A stretch of 64,000 nucleotides of DNA from Rhodomicrobium sp. R_RK_3 (GTDB lineage: Bacteria; Pseudomonadota; Alphaproteobacteria; Rhizobiales; Rhodomicrobiaceae): contig NZ_MWLK01000006.1 in the NCBI RefSeq assembly GCF_002198715.1, positions 286,486-350,485 on the forward strand, in the 5' to 3' direction. How positions within the stretch are numbered: the first letter of the stretch is position 1; each line of letters begins with the position of its first letter. Below the pieces are notes generated by a model. That model searched no databases, was not told the DNA's origin, and saw only the letters and a program-made list of their open reading frames with translations. The translations under genes were made by a program, and so were the position numbers. This document shows positions 8,323-18,419 of this stretch, piece by piece.

Positions 8323-8710
8323 TGTTGATGGCGGCGGGCGATCCCCGACTCCTTCGGGCTTGCCATGTGGGAATCGCCATATCCTGCCCCTGCGAGCTGG
8401 GGACGGGGAGCTCGGGACAGGCGCTGGTGCATCGAAGCAACTAGATTTGGTGGCCCAAAAATTTTTATGCGCTAGGGCTGGCCATAAGGGCGTGAATCAG
8501 TCAGCTTATCAACTGTGAGCCTTCGGGCCCGCTCAGGGCCGAGAGCGGAGGCCATCAGCGTAAAAATTCCCGACGTCAGGCGCCGCGCTGTCGTGTGCGC
8601 CTTTGTGAAGTTGCGTTCGCTGCGAGACGGTCCTCCGCCTCCAGCGCGAGTTGCGTATGTGCGTTTTCTTAGAGTTGAACGGCGCGGCAAAGCTTCAGAG
8701 GGACAGGACG

Positions 8711-11700
8711 ATGCGGATCGAGCGGCGGTTTACCAAGACGGGACAATCCCCCTATGCGGATATCGAATTTCACAACGCAACCAGCGAAATCCGCAATCCT
8801 GACGGGTCGATCGTGTTCCGGCTGGAAAACATCCAGGTCCCGGCGCAATGGAGCCAGGTCGCCAGCGACATCCTGGCGCAGAAATATTTCCGTAAGGCGG
8901 GCGTCCCGGCGCGGCTGAAGCGGTTCGAGGAAAATTCCATTCCGTCATGGCTGTGGCGCTCGGTGGCCGATGAAGCGGCCCTTGAGGAGCTGCCCGAGGC
9001 CGACCGCTACACCTCCGAGACCGACGCGCGCCAAGTCTTCAACCGCCTCGCCGGCACCTGGACCTATTGGGGCTGGAAGGGCGGCTATTTCTCCACCGAG
9101 GAAGACGCGCACGCCTTCCATGATGAGCTTTGCTACATGCTCGCCATGCAGATGGCCGCGCCGAACAGCCCGCAATGGTTCAATACCGGCCTGCATTGGG
9201 CCTACGGCATCGATGGGCCGAGCCAAGGCCATTATTATGTCGATTACGAAACCGGCGAACTGACCCGCGCCTCCACGGCCTATGAGCACCCTCAGCCGCA
9301 CGCCTGCTTTATTCAGTCGGTCCAGGATGATCTCGTCAATGAGAGCGGCATCATGGATCTGTGGGTACGCGAGGCGCGGCTGTTTAAATATGGCTCCGGC
9401 ACCGGCACCAATTTCTCGATGGTCCGCTCCGAGGGCGAAAAACTGTCGGGCGGCGGCAAGTCGTCGGGACTGATGAGCTTCCTCAAGATCGGCGACCGGG
9501 CGGCCGGCGCGATCAAGTCGGGCGGCACCACGCGGCGCGCGGCCAAGATGGTCATCGTCGATGCCGATCACCCCGATATCGAGGAATTCGTCGACTGGAA
9601 GGTGAAGGAAGAGCAGAAGGTCGCCGCCATGGTGGCGGGCTCGAAAATCTGCGCCAAGCACCTGAACCTGATCATGCGCGCCTGCACCCATTGCGACGGC
9701 GATGGCGATGATTGCTTCGACCCGGCCAAGAACCCGGCGCTAAAGCGCGAGATCCGTGCGGCCCGCAAGGCACATGTCTCGGACAGCTATATCCAGCGCG
9801 TGATCCAGTTCGCCAAGCAGGGTTATGACAAGATCGAATTCCCGGTCTTCGACACCGATTGGGAAGGCGAGGCCTATCGCACCGTCTCCGGCCAGAATTC
9901 AAACAACACCATCCGCGTCGACGACGATTTCCTGGCCGCCGTTGAGAATGGCAGCCCGTGGGAGCTGAAGGCGCGCAAGAACGGCCGCACGGTCAAAACA
10001 TTGAATGCCGCCGAGCTGTGGGACAAGGTCGCCCATGCCGCTTGGGCCTCGGCCGATCCGGGCGTGCAGTTCCACACCACCATCAATGACTGGCATACCT
10101 GCCCTGCCTCGGGGCCGATCCGGGCGTCAAATCCTTGCTCGGAATACATGTTCCTCGACGACACGGCCTGTAACCTCGCCTCGCTCAACCTAATGAGCTT
10201 CCGCGACGCCAGCAAGCGCTTCGACGTCGACGGCTACGCCCATGCCGTGCGGCTGTGGACCGTCGTGCTCGAAGTGTCGGTGACGATGGCGCAGTTCCCG
10301 TCGAAGGAAATCGCCGAGCTGTCCTACCGCTACCGCACGCTGGGCCTGGGCTTTGCCAATATCGGCGGGCTGCTGATGGTCTCCGGCCTGCCCTACGACA
10401 GCGATGAGGGCCGCGCCCTTGCCGCCAGCCTCTCCGCGCTGATGACCGGCGTCTCCTACGCCACCTCGGCGGAGATGGCGCAGCGCCTCGGCGCCTTCGC
10501 CGGCTATGAATCGAACGCCCCGCACATGCTGCGCGTCATCCGCAATCACCGCCGCGCGGCTTACGGCGAGACCTCATGCTATGAGGGCCTGCACACCCTG
10601 CCGGTGCCGCTCGACAAGCATTCCTGCCCGAATCAGCGCCTGATCCTGGCGGCCCGCCAGGCTTGGGACCGCGCCCTGGCGCTCGGCCAGCGGCACGGCT
10701 TCCGCAATGCCCAGGCGACGGTGATCGCGCCGACCGGCACCATTGGCCTCGTCATGGATTGCGACACCACCGGCATCGAGCCCGATTTCGCCATCGTGAA
10801 GTTCAAGAAGCTGGCGGGCGGCGGCTACTTCAAGATCATCAACCGCGCGGTGCCGGAAGCGCTCGACTCGCTCGGCTATGACAAGAAGACCGTGCACGGC
10901 ATCATCGACTATGCCGTCGGGCATGGCACGCTGGACGGCGCGCCGCACGTCAACCACCAGAGCCTTTTGAAGAAGGGTTTGACCCAGGAAGTGATCGCCA
11001 AGGTCGAGACCGGCCTCGCGAGCGCCTTCGACATCAAATTCGCCTTCAACAAATGGACGCTGGGCGAAGAGTTCTGCGTCAACACGCTCCGCATTTCCAA
11101 GGAGCAGCTCGACTCCCCCAAATTCGACCTGCTGGGCCATCTCGGCTTCACCAAGGCGCAGATCGAGGCGGCCAACGAATATTGCTGCGGCGCAATGACC
11201 CTTGAAGGCGCGCCGGGGCTGAAGGACGAGCATTTGCCGATCTTCGATTGCGCCAATCCGTGCGGCCGCAAGGGTAAGCGCTTCCTGTCGGCGGAGAGCC
11301 ACATCCGCATGCTGGCGGCGGCGCAGCCGTTCATCTCGGGCGCCATCTCCAAGACCATCAACATGCCGAACAACGCAACGGTCGAGGATTGCAAGAACGC
11401 CTATATGATGTCCTGGCGGCTCGGGCTGAAGGCCAATGCGCTCTATCGCGATGGCTCCAAGCTCTCCCAGCCCTTGCAGGCTCAACTCCTCAGCGATGAG
11501 GAGAGCGAGGATGACGGCGAGCCGATCATCGCGGAGAAGCCGACCCAGAAGCATGTCGAGCTGGTGGCCGAGCGCATCGTCGAGCGGATCATCGAGCGCG
11601 AGCGCGAGCTGGCGACGCGGGCCAAGCTCCCCAACCGCCGCAAGGGCTATACCCAGAAGGCGGTGGTCGGCGGCCATAAGGTCTACCTGCGCACCGGCGA

Positions 11701-12406
11701 GTACGAGGATGGGCGCCTCGGCGAGTTGTTCATAGATATGCACAAGGAAGGCGCGGCTTTCCGGTCACTTATGAACAATTTCGCCATCGCCATCAGCCTC
11801 GGCCTGCAATACGGGGTGCCGCTGGAGGAATATGTCGACGCCTTTACCTTTACGCGCTTCGAGCCGGCCGGGCTTGTTCAAGGCAATGATACGATCAAGA
11901 ATGCAACCTCCATTCTTGATTACATTTTCCGCGAACTCGCCGTCTCCTATCTCGGCCGCAACGACCTCGCCCATGTCGATCCATCCGAGATCGACAATAT
12001 GACCGTGGGCGCGGGCGTCGCCGAAGATAAGGGCCATGCCGCCGTCTCCGCCGACCGCTATATGAGCCGCGGCATGATGCGCGGCGCTCTTAACCATAAA
12101 GTTGTCATGGTTTCGAGCGAGGCTGTCTCTTCGGGCGAGGGAGACGGTCCCGTTGCAAAGATCCGGCAGGCGCTAGCGGCGTCGGTCGGCCATGTCCATG
12201 GCAACAACGCAATGGCGATCACTCCGGCTGCCCATGTACACACTTATGTCGCGCCAGTTGAAAAATCCGAAAGCGCACTTCGCGTCGAGGCCCGAATCAA
12301 GGGCTATGAGGGCGAGGCCTGCGGCGATTGCGGAAATTTCACCCTGGTCCGGAACGGCACTTGTCTGAAATGCGACACTTGCGGTTCGACCAGCGGATGT
12401 TCCTGA
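8711..12406 (+). CDS. nrdJ: Vitamin B12-dependent (class II) ribonucleoside-diphosphate reductase
   Basis: A 1,231-residue class II reductase that makes deoxyribonucleotides using adenosylcobalamin, so it works with or without oxygen. Visible signatures are [20 protein letters not shown] (active-site Cys near residue 476), the loop [38 protein letters not shown], and a C-terminal Cys-rich tail [10 protein letters not shown] and [11 protein letters not shown] that carries the redox thiols and a zinc ribbon. The ATG at 8711 ([11 protein letters not shown]) follows GAGGGACAGG and matches family starts; an upstream in-frame ATG at 8651 is less likely. It is monocistronic or followed by an unknown gene after 138 bases. 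Confidence 0.96.
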   Translation: MRIERRFTKTGQSPYADIEFHNATSEIRNPDGSIVFRLENIQVPAQWSQVASDILAQKYFRKAGVPARLKRFEENSIPSWLWRSVADEAALEELPEADRYTSETDARQVFNRLAGTWTYWGWKGGYFSTEEDAHAFHDELCYMLAMQMAAPNSPQWFNTGLHWAYGIDGPSQGHYYVDYETGELTRASTAYEHPQPHACFIQSVQDDLVNESGIMDLWVREARLFKYGSGTGTNFSMVRSEGEKLSGGGKSSGLMSFLKIGDRAAGAIKSGGTTRRAAKMVIVDADHPDIEEFVDWKVKEEQKVAAMVAGSKICAKHLNLIMRACTHCDGDGDDCFDPAKNPALKREIRAARKAHVSDSYIQRVIQFAKQGYDKIEFPVFDTDWEGEAYRTVSGQNSNNTIRVDDDFLAAVENGSPWELKARKNGRTVKTLNAAELWDKVAHAAWASADPGVQFHTTINDWHTCPASGPIRASNPCSEYMFLDDTACNLASLNLMSFRDASKRFDVDGYAHAVRLWTVVLEVSVTMAQFPSKEIAELSYRYRTLGLGFANIGGLLMVSGLPYDSDEGRALAASLSALMTGVSYATSAEMAQRLGAFAGYESNAPHMLRVIRNHRRAAYGETSCYEGLHTLPVPLDKHSCPNQRLILAARQAWDRALALGQRHGFRNAQATVIAPTGTIGLVMDCDTTGIEPDFAIVKFKKLAGGGYFKIINRAVPEALDSLGYDKKTVHGIIDYAVGHGTLDGAPHVNHQSLLKKGLTQEVIAKVETGLASAFDIKFAFNKWTLGEEFCVNTLRISKEQLDSPKFDLLGHLGFTKAQIEAANEYCCGAMTLEGAPGLKDEHLPIFDCANPCGRKGKRFLSAESHIRMLAAAQPFISGAISKTINMPNNATVEDCKNAYMMSWRLGLKANALYRDGSKLSQPLQAQLLSDEESEDDGEPIIAEKPTQKHVELVAERIVERIIERERELATRAKLPNRRKGYTQKAVVGGHKVYLRTGEYEDGRLGELFIDMHKEGAAFRSLMNNFAIAISLGLQYGVPLEEYVDAFTFTRFEPAGLVQGNDTIKNATSILDYIFRELAVSYLGRNDLAHVDPSEIDNMTVGAGVAEDKGHAAVSADRYMSRGMMRGALNHKVVMVSSEAVSSGEGDGPVAKIRQALAASVGHVHGNNAMAITPAAHVHTYVAPVEKSESALRVEARIKGYEGEACGDCGNFTLVRNGTCLKCDTCGSTSGCS

Positions 12407-12544
12407 GTATCACATAAGTTGAATGCCGCCGGATCATCGGCTGGGCCGCGAGGAAAGTGGCCCGGCCGTCAATCCGGAGTTTGGCGCGTTTCGGCTCTTC
12501 CTGAAACAAAGCGGGGGGCGGCCTAGCGGCTGGCAACGGAGTAA

Positions 12545-13270
12545 ATGGGAATTCTTTCGACCAATGATGAAGGGCACCAGGAGTCCATCGTCTACTTTCT
12601 GAGCGAGGCGCTTCGCGCCGCCATCGAAGCCGGCGACCGGCTACAGCTCAGTGTCTGCGACATGCCGCAGCTTGCGCCCGGCATGGACTGCTCGGAAATC
12701 GCCAGCAAGCTGGCGAGCTTCCGGCAATACACGCACAGCCTGTGGAGCTGTGAAGTGATGATGCTCGCCAAAATCCTGCGCGCCCGCGATCTGGCCAAGG
12801 AACTGCGGCTGTACGAGCCCGAACTTAGACCCGAGATCGACACCTTCCGTCTGGCGACGGTGAACAGCTCGGACCTGCAAGACACGCTTTTGCCCGACGC
12901 CCAGAACGTCTTCAACGGCGCGGTGCAGCCGAAGCGGTTTCTGGAAGCGCGCGGCTTTCTCGGTTTTGACGGCGTCGGTAAGAACGATCCGCTGCTTGGC
13001 TATAAGGTTGCCGGTCGCGTCGATGTGCGGCTGCTGCTTGATGCTTGCGAAGCGCTGCATTTCGGCCTTGCCGCACGCTACGGCTTCGACGCGCTGCCCT
13101 CGCGTGTGCTGATCGGCCATGCCGGCGGCGAAGAGGTCAGCCTCTTGGGCGACGATACGGAAGAGCCGTTCCTGTTGACGGAACTCAGCGAGATTGTCGG
13201 CGAGGACGGATCAGCGCTGCCGTTCGACTGGAACAGCTTGCCGGTGAACGGTCAGGTGCTGCGGCATTAG
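12545..13270 (+). CDS. Hypothetical protein downstream of nrdJ
   Basis: A 241-residue soluble protein that I do not recognise. The start has GGAG at 12538-12541. The N-terminal half is helical and acidic (SIVYFLSEALRAAIEAGDRL, ELRLYEPELRPEIDTFRLAT). The middle has GAVQPKRFLEARGFLGFDG. The C-terminus has LPSRVLIGHAGGEEVSLLGD. There is no signal peptide, membrane segment or clear catalytic motif. Third-position GC and a good ribosome binding site argue for a real gene. It lies between nrdJ and the convergent cpdR. Confidence 0.7.
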   Translation: MGILSTNDEGHQESIVYFLSEALRAAIEAGDRLQLSVCDMPQLAPGMDCSEIASKLASFRQYTHSLWSCEVMMLAKILRARDLAKELRLYEPELRPEIDTFRLATVNSSDLQDTLLPDAQNVFNGAVQPKRFLEARGFLGFDGVGKNDPLLGYKVAGRVDVRLLLDACEALHFGLAARYGFDALPSRVLIGHAGGEEVSLLGDDTEEPFLLTELSEIVGEDGSALPFDWNSLPVNGQVLRH

Positions 13271-13364
13271 CCTATCGGCGCATTTTCACTTCTCCCGCGA
13301 GACCGTTCGGCGCTTTGCACCGCATAGTGTTAGCGAGAATCCGCGACCGGTGATGCGCAGAAGC

Positions 13365-13730
13365 CTAAGCGGCGATCAGCCGATCCACCTCATGCACGAG
13401 CTCGCGCAGATGGACGGGTTTGGAGAGGATGCGCGCCTCGCGCGGTGCCTTGGAATCGGGATGCAGGGCGACGGCCGCGAAGCCGGTAATGAACATGATC
13501 TTCATTTCGGGCTGCAACTCCGAGGCCCGCTTGGCCAGTTCGATGCCGTCCATTTCCGGCATCACGATGTCCGTGAGCAGCAGAGTGAACTGGCGATTTC
13601 GCAGACACTCAAAGGCTTCCGCCCCGTTCGAAAACGACACGACGTCATAGCCCGCGCGCTGCAGCGCCTTCACCAGGAAGCGGCGCATCGACTCATCGTC
13701 TTCAGCGAGGAGAATACAGGGCATCGTCAT
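13365..13730 (-). CDS. cpdR: Single-domain response regulator CpdR
   Basis: A 121-residue receiver that, unphosphorylated, brings ClpXP to the cell pole and primes proteolysis of cell-cycle proteins in Caulobacter and rhizobia. The family pattern is clear: ILLAEDDESMRRFLVKAL, the phosphoacceptor Asp54 in LLTDIVMPEMDG, IMFITGFAAVAL, and SKPVHLRELVHEV. It has no output domain. The start is taken at ATG 13730; ATG 13724 and GTG 13745 are alternatives. Upstream at 13851-13873 are two inverted TTAACC half-sites, as expected for CtrA. The next genes include a PodJ-like protein, fitting a cell-polarity neighbourhood. Confidence 0.95.
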   Translation of the reverse strand: MTMPCILLAEDDESMRRFLVKALQRAGYDVVSFSNGAEAFECLRNRQFTLLLTDIVMPEMDGIELAKRASELQPEMKIMFITGFAAVALHPDSKAPREARILSKPVHLRELVHEVDRLIAA

Positions 13731-13850
13731 GATAGGAGTTCTCACCTGGTGGAAATATACGCTACAACCCGGCGTTGACCAAAATTTAAATAAAGACCCG
13801 CCTTCCTCAAACTACTCGATCCGACGGCAAAATCGAGAGGTATCATCGGA

Positions 13851-13873
13851 TTAACCTTACTCGTAACGGTTAA
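13851..13873. promoter_or_regulatory. Candidate CtrA-type half-sites upstream of cpdR
   Basis: TTAACC at 13851-13856 and its complement GGTTAA at 13868-13873 face each other over 11 bases, 121-143 bases before the cpdR start. TTAACC is the core of the CtrA half-site. The inner TTAC/GTAA can also pair, so a small hairpin is an alternative reading. Confidence 0.4.
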
Positions 13874-13905
13874 TAAGCTGTGACGCTTTCGACAGAGTTG
13901 GGCTA

Positions 13906-14397
13906 CTAAGCGGCGGAAGTTTGGCGCGTTCCGATAAAATGCAACTCTACCTTGCGGGCATGAGCACGGGTTCTGTGCTCAATCACATAGATGCCCTGCC
14001 ATGTGCCGAGCGCCGTGCGCCCGTCGATCACCGGGATCGAAAGGCTGACCGAGGTGAACATCGCCTTGATATGGGCCGGCATGTCGTCCGGCCCTTCGCT
14101 CGAATGCCGGTAGCCCGCGCCCTCCGGGGCTAGGCTATTCAGCGCCTGCTGCAGATCGTGCCGAACATCGGGATCGGCATTCTCCTGGATCGTCAGCGAG
14201 GCCGAGGTGTGAGCGATGAACAGTGTCAATAGCCCGTCCTGTGCGCCGATCTCATCGATCCAGCCGCGAACTTTTTCCGTAATCTCGGTAAAACCAGGCC
14301 CAGCCGTGCGCACTTGCAGCGCGTGGTTCGCCTGGGCGAAGACCCGCCCGCCGCCCGCACCGTCATCGCCGGGCGCCGATGGCAATTTGTCTGTCAT
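13906..14397 (-). CDS. yjbQ: YjbQ family protein (secondary thiamine-phosphate synthase type)
   Basis: A 163-residue member of the UPF0047/YjbQ family, small trimeric proteins with weak thiamine-phosphate synthase activity in vitro and an uncertain cellular role. Conserved segments are TLFIAHTSASLTIQENADP, the His-containing YRHSSEGPDDMPAHIK, SLSIPVIDGRTALGTWQGIY and VIEHRTRAHARKVELHFIG. Three His residues in these motifs form the metal or phosphate site known in the family. Starts at 14397 (MTDKLPS) or 14415 (MMQADRM) are both possible. Same strand as cpdR, separated by 175 bases with its own promoter region. Confidence 0.9.
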   Translation of the reverse strand: MTDKLPSAPGDDGAGGGRVFAQANHALQVRTAGPGFTEITEKVRGWIDEIGAQDGLLTLFIAHTSASLTIQENADPDVRHDLQQALNSLAPEGAGYRHSSEGPDDMPAHIKAMFTSVSLSIPVIDGRTALGTWQGIYVIEHRTRAHARKVELHFIGTRQTSAA

Positions 14398-14755
14398 GCG
14401 ATCAGCTTGCATCAAGCGCGTTAACGACCCCTGCCGGATCGGTCTTCCAGACTAACGCCGAACGCAGCGGCGCGGAGCCTAAAATCGCCATTTTCCACAA
14501 AATTGGCAGCGTCGCGATGCGGGCTTTTGCCGCTTTTCCAGTCCCATTCCGACACAGAAAATTCAAAAAAGATCCAATGCTTTACTGAATATTTACTCGC
14601 ACGCGCAACATTTGGGAAAGAGTTGTTTGCGTCGTGTCGCCAGTCACAGTTTCACGCCCCGCCAGGCAAGGCCGTCAATCGTCTCATCGCATCACCCGAG
14701 GCGTCTGCGCCGCTGACAGGGGCATCATTGCTCGCGAGAGCTTTCGGGACGTGCC
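14398..14755. other. Intergenic region upstream of podJ-like gene
   Basis: 358 bases between the divergent yjbQ and podJ-like starts. One GTTAAC at 14420-14425 could be a CtrA half-site and an AT-rich stretch lies at 14555-14600. No gene, RNA or strong hairpin was found. Confidence 0.3.
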
Positions 14756-17308
14756 ATGACTTCAAATGCCAATGTGGGGGCGGATCGCCCTGTGCCATCG
14801 CCGCCGGCCGGTCCCTCCGCCGCCGGCCGAGCATCCCCTCCTGGCGCGCACCACCCGGAAGCGGAGGAATTGCTGCGGCGTTTCCTATCCGAAGTTCACG
14901 GCTACCGGCAATTGGGCAATGTGGCGCTGCGCGAGTTGGAGGATCGGCTCGCCGCCATCGCGTCGCCGCAGCCGGCCGAAGCTCAGCCGCTGCCTGCCCA
15001 GCGCGGCGTACCGGCCTCGGCGGCGCCCCTGAAGCAGCGCTCGCTGAAGCAGCCCGACGACCGCGGGCCGGCGCTGAAAGACAGGCTGCGCGAATTGTCG
15101 GCCTATCTGCATGCCGATCTCTCGCAGCAAGCCGCCGCCGCGCCGGCCGCAGCTCCCGCCGAGTCCGCCGACGCCCCCGCGCGCCAGATCCCGCTGACGC
15201 CCTTCAAACCTGGCGAACGCTCGGCCCGCCCGACCCTGCACAGGACTACCCCAAACGCGCCCATACTCGACCGGATCTGGTTCGAGGACCGGTTCGCGAC
15301 GATGCGCTCCTCCATCGACATGCTCGCGGAAAAGATCCCGACGCAGCGCCTCGACCTTTTGGAGCGGCAGTTTCACCTGCTGATGGAAAAGCTCGAATCC
15401 CGCGAGACCGACCGATCGATGGTGCCGGTCGAGGCCGGGCTTAAGAAGCTCGCCGCCTATCTCGAGGACAATAAGCACTGGAGCGTCACCCAGGACGCGC
15501 GGGTGCGCGGCGTCGAGGAGCGGTTGAACCAGTTGAGCGGCCTCGTTGCGCAGTCGCATGCGGCGATCTCGGCGACGGCCAAAGGACTGGAGATCGTTGC
15601 GCGCGGCACCGGACCGACCCTGGCGCGCGCCACTGCGGATCTGGTCGCCGGCAAGCTGGAGGCCAAGCTCGACACCCTGGCTCCAAAATCCTCGATCGCC
15701 GATCTCAGCCGCGAGGTCTCGCATCTGGCGATGCAGTCCGCGCACGGCACGCGCAGCACGGAAGAGCGCCTGAAGCAGCTTCAGAGCTGCCTCGACGAAA
15801 GCCTGGACCGGCTCGAGGACGAAGCGCGCCGGCAGCCGCAAGCCGCGCCCGAGCCAGGCTGGAAGGCCGCCCCGGCCGATCACGGCGATTTCGACGATGA
15901 GGACGATTATGACGGCAAGCTGATCGCGGCAGCGCAGCGGGCCGCCCGGCTCGCCGACGGTCCCGCCCGCCAACTCCCCCAGCACGGAGAGCCGGTGCGC
16001 TACCAAATCCCTTATGGCGAGTTCCTCCCCGAGGATGAGCGCGGCAGTTCCCGCACCGGCCTCGTGGTCGCCGCCATCATCCTGCTGCTGGCCAGCGCCG
16101 CGATGCTCTATCTCAATCTGCGCGACAGGATCCCCCCGGGCGCGCAGGCCAGCGCCGCGCTGTCCGACAGTGCCGCTTCCGCCGCCGCGATGACGACGTC
16201 CTCGACGGGCAAGAGCGCCGAACGGATCGGTTCCACGCCGAGCCGGATCGCCCTGTCCCAGGACCACTGGGTGACCATTCCGGCCGAAAAGACCGCTGCC
16301 ACGCTTCACCCGAAGCAGACCGCCCCTGCCGCGCTGAGCGCCGCCGAGCCGGTCGACACCTCGGCGCCCGCCGCCACCATGTCCATCGGCAGCACCGGCA
16401 AGGGCGACAGCCTGCGCAAGGCCGCCGTCGACGGCGACGCCAATGCGCAGTTCTCCGTCGGCCAAACCTATCTCGAAGGCAGCGACGCCGACCAGGCGAT
16501 GCCGGTCGATGAGAGGCTGTCGAAAGCGGCCCGCTGGTTCCGCCGCGCCGCCGAAAACGGCCATGCGCCCTCGCAATACCGGCTGGCGATCCTTTATGAA
16601 AAGGGCCGGGGCGCGCCAAAGAGTCTCGCCGAGGCGGCGCGCTGGTACGGCTTGGCCGCGGAGCAGGGCCATGTGGAGGCCATGTCCCGATTGGCGGGTC
16701 TGTTGAGCAATCGCAACAATCCGACCCTCAACTACGCCCTCGCCGCGAAATGGTACCGCAAGGCTGCCGAAGCCGGCGTTCACGATAGCCAGTACAATCT
16801 CGGGATCCTCTACGAGATCGGCCTGGGCGTGCCGAAAGACGCGGCGTTGGCCTATCAGTGGTTCGCGCTTGCAGCCCGCGACGGCGACGGCGACGCCGTG
16901 CAGAAGCGCGACAATTTGGCCCCGAAGCTGACGCAGATCCAGCGGGCGACGGCAGAGTTCAACATGTCCAACTGGAAAGCCGCCCGTATCGACCCTGCCA
17001 TCAACGGTGTCGCGCCGGAGCCGCCCGTAGAGACGGCGCAACGCGTCCAGCCGGTCATCCAGCCGAAACTCCCCAGCACCCAACTGATCAATGCTGCCTG
17101 GAAGGCCGAAATCGCACCGCGTGAATCGATGGTGGCGGACGCACAGGCGCTGCTGACCCGGCTCGGCTACAAGCCCGGCCCGGTCGACGGCGTGCTCGGC
17201 CCGAAGACCATCGCCGCGATCCACGAATTCGAACAACGGGTTGGCCAGCATGGTAGCGGGCAGCTCACCGAAGCTCTGGTTGCAAAAATGAAATTTGCCC
17301 AGCAATAG
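14756..17308 (+). CDS. PodJ-like polarity protein with Sel1 repeats and peptidoglycan-binding domain
   Basis: An 850-residue bitopic protein. Residues 1-430 are cytoplasmic, Pro/Ala-rich at the start and then helical with coiled-coil tendency (ERLNQLSGLVAQSHAAIS, STEERLKQLQSCLDES). A single membrane helix spans about 435-456 (GLVVAAIILLLASAAMLYL). The periplasmic part has four or so Sel1 repeats (about 552-716; AARWFRRAAENGHAPSQYRL, AAKWYRKAAEAGVHDSQYNL) and ends in a peptidoglycan-binding domain (792-848; LLTRLGYKPGPVDGVLGPKT). This is the architecture of PodJ, the polar organiser in Caulobacter and rhizobia, though somewhat short for rhizobial PodJ. Closeness to cpdR supports a polarity role; exact orthology is unproven. 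Confidence 0.75.
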   Translation: MTSNANVGADRPVPSPPAGPSAAGRASPPGAHHPEAEELLRRFLSEVHGYRQLGNVALRELEDRLAAIASPQPAEAQPLPAQRGVPASAAPLKQRSLKQPDDRGPALKDRLRELSAYLHADLSQQAAAAPAAAPAESADAPARQIPLTPFKPGERSARPTLHRTTPNAPILDRIWFEDRFATMRSSIDMLAEKIPTQRLDLLERQFHLLMEKLESRETDRSMVPVEAGLKKLAAYLEDNKHWSVTQDARVRGVEERLNQLSGLVAQSHAAISATAKGLEIVARGTGPTLARATADLVAGKLEAKLDTLAPKSSIADLSREVSHLAMQSAHGTRSTEERLKQLQSCLDESLDRLEDEARRQPQAAPEPGWKAAPADHGDFDDEDDYDGKLIAAAQRAARLADGPARQLPQHGEPVRYQIPYGEFLPEDERGSSRTGLVVAAIILLLASAAMLYLNLRDRIPPGAQASAALSDSAASAAAMTTSSTGKSAERIGSTPSRIALSQDHWVTIPAEKTAATLHPKQTAPAALSAAEPVDTSAPAATMSIGSTGKGDSLRKAAVDGDANAQFSVGQTYLEGSDADQAMPVDERLSKAARWFRRAAENGHAPSQYRLAILYEKGRGAPKSLAEAARWYGLAAEQGHVEAMSRLAGLLSNRNNPTLNYALAAKWYRKAAEAGVHDSQYNLGILYEIGLGVPKDAALAYQWFALAARDGDGDAVQKRDNLAPKLTQIQRATAEFNMSNWKAARIDPAINGVAPEPPVETAQRVQPVIQPKLPSTQLINAAWKAEIAPRESMVADAQALLTRLGYKPGPVDGVLGPKTIAAIHEFEQRVGQHGSGQLTEALVAKMKFAQQ

Positions 17309-17486
17309 GACCACCGGGCGGGGCACCGACACAAGGGCTGGGGATCAAGGCGACGGAGCCGCGCATTGACGAAGCGGGCCTCCTTCTGCTTTATCGGCGG
17401 CAATCTCGTAAAGGCGCCCGGCCCGGCATCCTCACGCGGTGAGGCCGCTGGGGCATGGCGCAAGGCACCGACTGGATGCCGGTCAC

Positions 17487-18419
17487 ATGCATATCTATCT
17501 GCCGATTGCCGAAACCACGGTGAACATCTTCACCATTTTTGGCATGGGCACCGCAGTCGGATTTCTCTCGGGCATGTTCGGCGTCGGTGGCGGCTTCCTG
17601 ATCACGCCACTCCTGATCCTGACCGGCATCCCGGCGGCCGTGTCCGTCGCGACCGGCGCCAATCAGGTGGTCGCCAGCTCCGTCTCGGGCACGATGACGC
17701 AGTGGCGGCGCGGCAATGTCGACTTCAAGATGGGCACGATCATGCTGCTCGGCGGCGTTGTCGGGGCCTTCGGCGGCGTGCAGGCGGTCAAGGTCCTGCG
17801 TGAGGCGGGACAGGTCGAACTGGCGGTATCGCTGCTTTACTCGGTCTTCCTGTCCAGCATCGGCGTGCTAATGCTGAGCGAGAGCCTGCGCGCGATGCAC
17901 CGCGCGCGTAATGGCGGCGCCCCCTCCGCGCGCCGCGCCGCGCAGCATCACTGGATCCACGGCCTGCCGCTGAAAATGCGTTTCCAGCGGTCGAAGCTTT
18001 ACATCAGCGCGATTCCGCCCCTGGTGATCGGCGCGGCGGTCGGCTTTCTATCGGGCATTCTGGGCGTCGGCGGCGGCTTCATCATGGTGCCGGCGATGAT
18101 CTATCTGCTGCGGATGCCGACCAAGGTCGTGATCGGCACCAGCCTGTTCCAAGTCATCTTTGTCGCCGGGGTCACCACCATTTTGCATGCCGCGACCAAC
18201 CAGGCCGTCGACCTCCTCCTGGCGCTGATCCTGATGGTTGGCGGGGTGATCGGCGCGCAATTCGGCACGCAGGCGGGGCTCAAACTGCGCAGCGAACATT
18301 TGCGCGCTTTGTTGGCGCTGCTGGTGCTCGGCGTCTGCGTGCGGCTGATGGTCGATCTACTGACGACGCCGCCGGAGTTGTTCTCAATCCAAAACGTGCT
18401 GCCGAGAAGCTCGCTATGA
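17487..18419 (+). CDS. TauE/SafE family sulfite or organic anion exporter
   Basis: A 310-residue membrane protein with two homologous halves, each carrying the family glycine motif: GFLSGMFGVGGGFLITP near the N-terminus and GFLSGILGVGGGFIMVP in the middle. About eight membrane helices are visible. The ATG at 17487 (MHIYLPIAETTVNI) is preferred to an upstream in-frame start because it opens directly into the first helix. It overlaps the next gene by ATGA, showing translational coupling with the TIGR02186 protein, a conserved alphaproteobacterial pairing. Members export sulfite, sulfoacetate or similar anions; the cargo here is unknown. Confidence 0.88.
   Translation: MHIYLPIAETTVNIFTIFGMGTAVGFLSGMFGVGGGFLITPLLILTGIPAAVSVATGANQVVASSVSGTMTQWRRGNVDFKMGTIMLLGGVVGAFGGVQAVKVLREAGQVELAVSLLYSVFLSSIGVLMLSESLRAMHRARNGGAPSARRAAQHHWIHGLPLKMRFQRSKLYISAIPPLVIGAAVGFLSGILGVGGGFIMVPAMIYLLRMPTKVVIGTSLFQVIFVAGVTTILHAATNQAVDLLLALILMVGGVIGAQFGTQAGLKLRSEHLRALLALLVLGVCVRLMVDLLTTPPELFSIQNVLPRSSL

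Larger units (their letters stand above)
8118..8710. promoter_or_regulatory. Long intergenic region upstream of nrdJ
   Basis: 593 bases with no recognisable gene. It contains the 14-base perfect palindrome ATCACTATAGTGAT (8179-8192), 62 bases upstream of the NDUFA12-family start, and the 14-base perfect palindrome GGCAAGCGCTTGCC (8309-8322), LacI-operator-like. An AT-rich AAAAATTTTTAT lies near 8457. I looked for a cobalamin riboswitch, expected for a B12-dependent enzyme, and did not find its conserved boxes. Confidence 0.4.

Noticed and set aside
8118..8710. Cobalamin riboswitch upstream of nrdJ
   Set aside because: Expected for a B12-dependent enzyme, but the conserved GCCACTG-type and AGNCAGGA-type boxes were not found on either strand by eye.
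14885..17332. Long antisense open frame over the podJ-like gene
   Set aside because: Same GC-skewed third-position effect; the plus-strand protein has Sel1 and peptidoglycan-binding motifs.
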